This document shows, piece by piece, positions 59,173 to 64,000 of a stretch of 64,000 nucleotides of DNA. The number at the start of each line of letters is the position of its first letter. Within the stretch, counting starts at the first letter, position 1. Below the pieces are notes generated by a model. It worked only from the letters and a program-made list of their open reading frames with translations. It was not told the DNA's origin and did not search any database. The position numbers were made by a program, and so were the translations under genes. Source of the stretch: Flavobacteriales bacterium UBA6057 (GTDB taxonomy: Bacteria; Bacteroidota; Bacteroidia; Flavobacteriales_G; Salibacteraceae); contig DIYJ01000011.1 in the NCBI GenBank assembly GCA_002428995.1, positions 496,001 to 560,000 of the forward strand, given 5' to 3'.

Positions 59173-59198
59173 GCCTTCCCTTCCAGGAAGGCTTTTTT
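59173..59198 (+). terminator. Rho-independent terminator of rpmE
   Basis: A 7-bp stem GCCTTCC (59173-59179) / GGAAGGC (59186-59192) is followed by six T, 26 bases after the L31 stop codon. Confidence 0.88.
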
Positions 59199-59231
59199 GT
59201 TTCCATTAGGTTTGTCAAAAAACAGCGCAGA

Positions 59232-60383
59232 ATGAACATCATACTCGTGGATGGAGAAGAAAGGAATCACTTCCTTCCGTTTGTGTTTACCCGACCTATT
59301 GGTGCATTGCGCATCGGAATTTGGACCCTTGCTGAAAAGTGGGAGCGCCATTGCAATGCTCATGTGAGCCACCGAACATCAGAGGCGCTGTCCACGCTTT
59401 TTCCTGAGCAAACATCATCGCTCAACTATTTCATGGATGCGCGTGTGATTGCACATGCTGATCTGGCAGAAGAAATAAAGCATCTTCCTAAAGGCAGTGT
59501 GCTCGAAAAAGATGGAAAGTGGATTGCCACCTGTACGGAAGGTTCAGAACCTCATGTTTCAGGATTGCAGCAGCGCGAAGCTGTTTCCGAGGTGCGTGTT
59601 CTGCAGCGTAACTGGAATATTTTCCAGTGGAATGGATGGGCGATGGAAAAGGATTTTGAACTTCTGGAACGAACCGCTACAAGCATGCCCATTCCGGAAG
59701 GTGTGACGCTGCTCGGAGACAAAGTTTTTCTCGAAGAGGGCGCGCGCATTATGCCTAGCATCATCAACAGTTTGGAAGGTCCCGTCTACCTCGGGAAAAA
59801 CAGCCTCGTCATGGAGGGTTCTATGGTGCGAGGTTCGTTGGCGCTGCACGAGGGCTCTCAGCTGAAGATGGGAACAAAGATTTACGGACCAACTACCATC
59901 GGTCCTCATTCTAAGATAGGTGGAGAAGTATCCAACTCTGTAGTCATCGGATACTCTAATAAAGGGCATGACGGTTTCATGGGAAATTCTGTCATTGGAG
60001 AGTGGTGCAACCTTGGAGCCGACACAAATACCTCAAACCTCAAGAATAATTATTCAGAGGTCAGTGTATGGAATTACCACTTGAATGCGTCTGAAAAAAC
60101 CGGAGCACAGTTCAGCGGTTTAATGATGGGTGATCATGCCAAGAGCGGGATCAATACCATGTTCAACACGGGCACGGTGTGCGGAGTATTTGCCAACGTG
60201 TTTGACGGAGGTTTTCCGCCCAAGCACATTAAAGACTTCAGTTGGGGTGGAGGCAAGGATGCCGTGACCTTTAAACTTGAGAAGGCCCTGGAAATGGCAG
60301 AGCGGGTGATGGAACGCAGGAAAGTAGAACTCACCCCAGCCCTCAGGGACTTGTACACCGGACTGCATGAGCAATTAGCGTAG
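59232..60383 (+). CDS. GlmU-like putative sugar nucleotidyltransferase/acetyltransferase
   Basis: This 383-residue protein is a member of the Bacteroidota alternative GlmU group. The short N-terminal part (MNIILVDGEERNHFLPFVFT, PIGALRIGIWTLAEKW) resembles a reduced nucleotidyltransferase that lacks the classical glycine-rich signature. Residues of about 160-340 form a left-handed beta-helix of hexapeptides (GPVYLGKNSLVMEGSMVRG, GPTTIGPHSKIGGEVSNSVV). Its role would be in UDP-N-acetylglucosamine or a related sugar-nucleotide pathway in the cytoplasm. Its stop is 35 bases upstream of the lon promoter. Confidence 0.88.
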   Translation: MNIILVDGEERNHFLPFVFTRPIGALRIGIWTLAEKWERHCNAHVSHRTSEALSTLFPEQTSSLNYFMDARVIAHADLAEEIKHLPKGSVLEKDGKWIATCTEGSEPHVSGLQQREAVSEVRVLQRNWNIFQWNGWAMEKDFELLERTATSMPIPEGVTLLGDKVFLEEGARIMPSIINSLEGPVYLGKNSLVMEGSMVRGSLALHEGSQLKMGTKIYGPTTIGPHSKIGGEVSNSVVIGYSNKGHDGFMGNSVIGEWCNLGADTNTSNLKNNYSEVSVWNYHLNASEKTGAQFSGLMMGDHAKSGINTMFNTGTVCGVFANVFDGGFPPKHIKDFSWGGGKDAVTFKLEKALEMAERVMERRKVELTPALRDLYTGLHEQLA

Positions 60384-60392
60384 AGCTTCTTG

Positions 60393-60432
60393 CGCCAAAT
60401 GGTCAGTGTAAACCTCGTGGCACATCCCTTGC
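60393..60432 (+). promoter_or_regulatory. Sigma-54 -24/-12 promoter of lon with upstream half-repeat shared with htpG
   Basis: TGGCACATCCCTTGC (60418-60432) matches the sigma-54 consensus TGGCAC-N5-TTGC with GG and GC ten bases apart. GTCAGT at 60402-60407 lies 10 bases before it, the same spacing as at htpG. The block 60393-60407 matches the htpG repeat at 20542-20556 in 11 of 15 positions. Transcription would start near 60443, about 56 bases before the ATG. Confidence 0.65.
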
Positions 60433-60498
60433 CATAAACCGGCCGAACGAGTTGTAGGAATACCGGTGCGAGCCGGGTTGATTATTGAGTTGAAAGCC

Positions 60499-62949
60499 AT
60501 GACAGACGAGTTATTTACACTGGACCTCTTGAATTTTTCGGGAGGCATTGACGAAGGCACGGAGTTCATTCCCCTGATGACTTCAGAGGATGAAGAACGA
60601 ATGTATAAGGAGGAAACACCCGAAGAACTGCCAATATTGCCGGTTCGCAATACGGTGCTTTTTCCGGGCGTTGTGATCCCCATTACGGTTGGACGAGATA
60701 AGTCGATCAAGCTGGTAAAGGATGCATACAATGGAGAGAAAATCATTGGTGTAGTCGCCCAGGCAGATGAAGAAAAGGAAGATCCCGATTTTGAGGATCT
60801 GCATAAGGTTGGAACGGTTGCGCGGATTCTGAAGATGTTGAAGATGCCTGATGGCAGCTCCACCATCATCATTCAGGGAAAGCGAAGGATCAGGCTTAAG
60901 GAAGCCACACAAACAGATCCCTATTTCAGAGCAACGGTGGAGCCTTTCAAGAACGAAGAGAAGGCACCCAAGAGTGAACGATTCAAGGCGTTGATCGGAT
61001 CGATCCGCGACATGGCGCTGCGCATCATCAATGAATCACCTAACATTCCCTCAGAGGCATCCATCGCCATTAAGAACATCGAAAGCCCTGTTTTTCTGAT
61101 CAACTTCATTTCTGCGAACATGCAGACAGAGGTGAAAGACAAGCAGCACATGCTGGAGATCAAAGATCTTCAAGCAAGGGCAACACAAGTGCTTGAGTAC
61201 CTCACCAGGGAACTTCAAATGCTGGAAATCAAGAATGACATTCAGAGCAAGGTGAAGAGTGACATTGAGAAGCAGCAGCGTGAGTACTTCCTGAGCCAGC
61301 AAATGAAGACCATCCAGGAGGAACTTGGAGGCAATCCATCTGAGCAGGAGGTAGAGGAACTGAGGGCGCGTGGTGCAAAGAAGAAGTGGAACGACAAAAC
61401 CCAGGAAGCTTTTGACAAGGAGCTCTCAAAGTTGGAGCGTATGAATCCAAGTGGGATGGAGTATTCTGTCCAGCTCAACTACCTGGACGTTTTTGTTGAT
61501 CTGCCCTGGAATGAGTTTACCAAGGATAAGTTTGACCTGAAGAAGGCACAGCGAGTGCTCGATCGCGATCATTACGGGCTCACAAAGATCAAAGACAGGG
61601 TACTGGAACACCTCGCAGTTTTGAAGTTGAAAGGTGACATGAAGTCTCCCATTCTTTGTTTCAACGGCCCTCCCGGTGTGGGTAAAACTTCTCTTGGGAA
61701 GAGTATTGCTGAGGCTCTGGGAAGAAAGTACATCCGAATGAGTCTGGGTGGTTTGCGCGATGAGGCCGAAATACGTGGACACCGCAAGACTTACATTGGA
61801 GCACTTCCCGGTCGAGTACTTCAAAGCTTGCGAAAAGCCGGCAGCGCTAATCCGGTTTTCATCCTTGATGAGCTGGACAAAGTTGGACGAGAAGGTCACG
61901 GAGATCCTTCCAGTGCTTTGCTAGAGGTTCTCGACCCTGAGCAGAACGATACGTTCTACGATAATTTCCTGGAGCAAGAGTTTGATCTGTCGAATGTCAT
62001 GTTCATTGCGACTACCAATAATCTCGGCAATGTGCACCCGGCACTGAGGGATCGCTTGGAAGTGATTGACTTGAGTGGTTACACGGTGGAGGAGAAAGTG
62101 TCCATCGCCCAGAAACATTTGATTCCGAAGCAGCTGAAAGAGCACGGACAGAAGAAAACGGATGTGAAGATGTCCAAGGCGGTGCTCAAAAGAGTCATTG
62201 AACAGTACACGCGTGAATCTGGAGTTCGTCAATTGGAGAAGAGAATTGCTGCACTGATCCGAAAGAAGGCAAAGCAAATGGTCATGGGAGAGGAATATGA
62301 ACCGACCATCCTGGAAGATCATTTGGTAGACATGCTCGGGCCCGGTAGAGAAAGAGATGTGGAGAACAAACACGAAGTGCCGGGCGTGGCCAATGGCTTG
62401 GCCTGGACATCCGTTGGAGGTGAAGTGTTGCACATAGAATCCAGCATCACCAAGGGAAAGGGCAAGCTCACCCTTACCGGAAATCTTGGATCTGTAATGA
62501 AGGAGTCAGCAATCATCGCTTTGGAATACCTCAAGGCACATGCAGAAATGATTGGGCTGGACGAAGAGGTGTTTAATAACTACAACGTCCACATCCATGT
62601 ACCGGAGGGCGCTACCCCTAAAGATGGTCCCTCAGCCGGTATCACCATCATGAGTGCACTTGCCTCTATTTTCACGCAGCGCAAGTTTCGCAGCAATCTG
62701 GCCATGACAGGTGAGATCACACTGAGAGGAAAGGTGCTGCCAGTTGGTGGAATCAAGGAGAAAATCTTGGCTGCCAAGCGCGCGGGATTGAACGAGATCG
62801 TTCTCTCTGAGATGAACGAGAAGGATGTGAAGGAGATAGAGCCGCAATACCTCAAGGGAGTGAAGTTTCACTACGTCAAAAACATGATCGAGGTGATGGA
62901 TTTGGCGCTTGAAAAACAGCGCGTCAGAAATGCACTGAAGGTGGCTTAG
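60499..62949 (+). CDS. lon: ATP-dependent Lon protease
   Basis: This cytoplasmic AAA+ serine protease degrades misfolded and regulatory proteins. The ATG at 60499 gives 816 residues; a GTG at 60466 would extend upstream but is not needed. The N-domain begins LPILPVRNTVLFPGVVIPIT. The AAA+ module has Walker A GPPGVGKTS and Walker B VFILDELDKVG, and FIATTNNLGN is the sensor region. The proteolytic dyad is S712 in PKDGPSAGIT and K753 in VGGIKEKIL. Its promoter is the perfect sigma-54-type element at 60418-60432, shared in layout with htpG. Its stop overlaps that of the convergent kinase gene. Confidence 0.97.
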   Translation: MTDELFTLDLLNFSGGIDEGTEFIPLMTSEDEERMYKEETPEELPILPVRNTVLFPGVVIPITVGRDKSIKLVKDAYNGEKIIGVVAQADEEKEDPDFEDLHKVGTVARILKMLKMPDGSSTIIIQGKRRIRLKEATQTDPYFRATVEPFKNEEKAPKSERFKALIGSIRDMALRIINESPNIPSEASIAIKNIESPVFLINFISANMQTEVKDKQHMLEIKDLQARATQVLEYLTRELQMLEIKNDIQSKVKSDIEKQQREYFLSQQMKTIQEELGGNPSEQEVEELRARGAKKKWNDKTQEAFDKELSKLERMNPSGMEYSVQLNYLDVFVDLPWNEFTKDKFDLKKAQRVLDRDHYGLTKIKDRVLEHLAVLKLKGDMKSPILCFNGPPGVGKTSLGKSIAEALGRKYIRMSLGGLRDEAEIRGHRKTYIGALPGRVLQSLRKAGSANPVFILDELDKVGREGHGDPSSALLEVLDPEQNDTFYDNFLEQEFDLSNVMFIATTNNLGNVHPALRDRLEVIDLSGYTVEEKVSIAQKHLIPKQLKEHGQKKTDVKMSKAVLKRVIEQYTRESGVRQLEKRIAALIRKKAKQMVMGEEYEPTILEDHLVDMLGPGRERDVENKHEVPGVANGLAWTSVGGEVLHIESSITKGKGKLTLTGNLGSVMKESAIIALEYLKAHAEMIGLDEEVFNNYNVHIHVPEGATPKDGPSAGITIMSALASIFTQRKFRSNLAMTGEITLRGKVLPVGGIKEKILAAKRAGLNEIVLSEMNEKDVKEIEPQYLKGVKFHYVKNMIEVMDLALEKQRVRNALKVA

Positions 62950-64000
62950 CTATTGACCTGAACAGAGTGGCGCAGCAGTGCTTCCTTCAACTCCTGAGGT
63001 TTGAAGGGTTTGCCGATGAAATCGTCCATTCCACTCTCGATCACGTGGTTTCTTTGATCAGGAAGTACGGCAGCTGTGATGGCGATGATGGGTGTTTTGA
63101 TTCCATTTCTCCTCAATAGTTGTGTAGCCTCGATTCCGTCCATGACGGGCATTTGGAGGTCGATGAGAATGATGTCGAAATGCTCTCCCTGTTCCAGAAT
63201 GAGATCCAATACCCGCTGGCCGTTCTCGACCACGACTGGTTTGATGCTCCAGCGGGATAAAATTTTGGTGACCACGAACTGGTTAATGGTGTTGTCTTCA
63301 GCGACCAATACCTTGAGGTTGGATAATCCCGATTGATCCGTTTTGTATTCGGCTTCGGGTTCCTCTAATTTGGTGTTGGACGGCTCTAAAAGCTCCAATT
63401 CAAAACTGAAAGTCGACCCTTTTCCTAACTCGCTGGTGAGCTTGATCTCAGATTCCATCAACTCCAGCAAGCCTTTGGTTATGGACAAACCAAGTCCAGT
63501 TCCTCCAAGGCGAAAAGAGCCTCCGAGTTTGGATTGGTGAAAGCGATCAAAAATGTCTTCGAACTCTGAAGCATCGATGCCGATGCCTGTATCCGAAATC
63601 TCAAAAACAAGCTTTGATTCCTCCTCGTTTTTGACGCTCACTGAGACTGCTACTTCACCCTCATCCGTGAACTTGATGGCGTTGCCAATGATGTTGAAAA
63701 GAATCTGATTGAGCCGGAATTTGTCTGCGATGATCAAGCTGGGAGTATCTTCTATGTTCAGTTTGAGCTCCAGTGATTTCTCCCGAGCTTTTTCTGTAAA
63801 GAGGTGAATGACATTGTTCATCAGCACATCCAGCTCCACGGGCTCTGGGTTCAGCTGAAGATGCTGCTCTTCAAGGGCTGAGAAATCCAGTATGTCGTTG
63901 ATGATATGAAGCAGATTCTCCGCTGAGTATTCCAGCAGCTTAATCTTCTCTAGCTGATCTTTTCGGGGCTTGTCGATCTTGAGCAGGTTGGTCATTCCAA
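62946..64000 (-). CDS. Hybrid sensor histidine kinase/response regulator, C-terminal part (N-terminus outside window)
   Basis: The minus-strand frame stays open to base 64000, and the visible product starts GMTNLLK, the usual continuation of the HisKA motif, so the N-terminal sensing part and the phosphorylated His are missing. The visible 350 residues hold the rest of HisKA (YSAENLLHIINDILDFSALE), the ATPase (N box LFNIIGNAIKFTDEGEV, G1 DTGIGI, G2 GTGLGLSITKGL), and a receiver domain with LVAEDNTINQFVV, the phospho-acceptor Asp in IILIDLQMPVMDG and Lys in GKPF. It ends at a stop overlapping lon. Its signal is unknown. Confidence 0.93.
   Translation of the reverse strand, partial: GMTNLLKIDKPRKDQLEKIKLLEYSAENLLHIINDILDFSALEEQHLQLNPEPVELDVLMNNVIHLFTEKAREKSLELKLNIEDTPSLIIADKFRLNQILFNIIGNAIKFTDEGEVAVSVSVKNEEESKLVFEISDTGIGIDASEFEDIFDRFHQSKLGGSFRLGGTGLGLSITKGLLELMESEIKLTSELGKGSTFSFELELLEPSNTKLEEPEAEYKTDQSGLSNLKVLVAEDNTINQFVVTKILSRWSIKPVVVENGQRVLDLILEQGEHFDIILIDLQMPVMDGIEATQLLRRNGIKTPIIAITAAVLPDQRNHVIESGMDDFIGKPFKPQELKEALLRHSVQVNS

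Overview
The window is chromosomal DNA of a Bacteroidota member, most likely a Flavobacteriales-type (Cryomorphaceae-like) organism at roughly 50% GC; the family assignment is a guess. The support is direct: five secreted proteins end in a type A type IX secretion (T9SS) sorting domain and one in a gliding-motility (CHU_C, type B) domain. There is a PorP/SprF protein and a TPR-PD40-OmpA protein, Bacteroidota-style -7 promoter elements (TAnnTTTG), the fused GlmU-like protein of the phylum, a Bacteroidota-type L31, and the serC-serA-DUF1015 cluster. I see no rRNA, tRNA, CRISPR array, transposase, integrase or prophage, so this is ordinary core and surface-protein DNA.

Layout. 1-3.6 kb: the end of an SDR oxidoreductase, an FAD oxidoreductase, a thioredoxin-like protein and two tandem paralogous secreted proteins. 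3.7-7.6 kb: a serine biosynthesis operon (serC, small secreted protein, serA, DUF1015) closed by a strong terminator. 7.7-20.4 kb: surface and envelope genes (LamG T9SS protein, YggS, thioredoxin-like protein, EEP hydrolase, TPR-SPOR protein, PD40 protein with four tandem repeat domains, M4 metalloprotease with PKD and CUB domains). 20.5-29.6 kb: htpG, an orphan TPR histidine kinase, two secreted proteins, a 50-residue glycine-rich membrane protein, purT, DUF2911 and DUF4177-like proteins. 29.7-33.1 kb: peptidase PepD, T9SS esterase, msrB. 33.2-40.7 kb: a MacB-type ABC exporter operon divergent from a sigma-54 response regulator and its kinase. 40.7-47.8 kb: DUF4173 membrane protein, SprB-repeat protein, MoxR ATPase and a GT-C glycosyltransferase. 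46.5-54.6 kb: a four-gene, translationally coupled operon made of a giant CHU_C adhesin, PorP/SprF, a PorE-like protein and that glycosyltransferase. 54.7-64 kb: a membrane protein with a winged-helix regulator, an S24 regulator, two small conserved proteins, a beta-helix lipoprotein, rpmE, a GlmU-like protein, lon, and the C-terminal part of a hybrid histidine kinase.

The most interesting signal is not a gene. htpG and lon, 40 kb apart, share a composite promoter: a GTCAGT-containing inverted repeat exactly 10 bases upstream of a sigma-54-like -24/-12 element. In lon this is a perfect TGGCAC-N5-TTGC. This suggests a proteostasis regulon. Other points to follow are the serine operon with no visible serB but with DUF1015, the exporter/two-component cassette with three inverted repeats in its divergent intergenic region, and the adhesin-export operon coupled to a glycosyltransferase.
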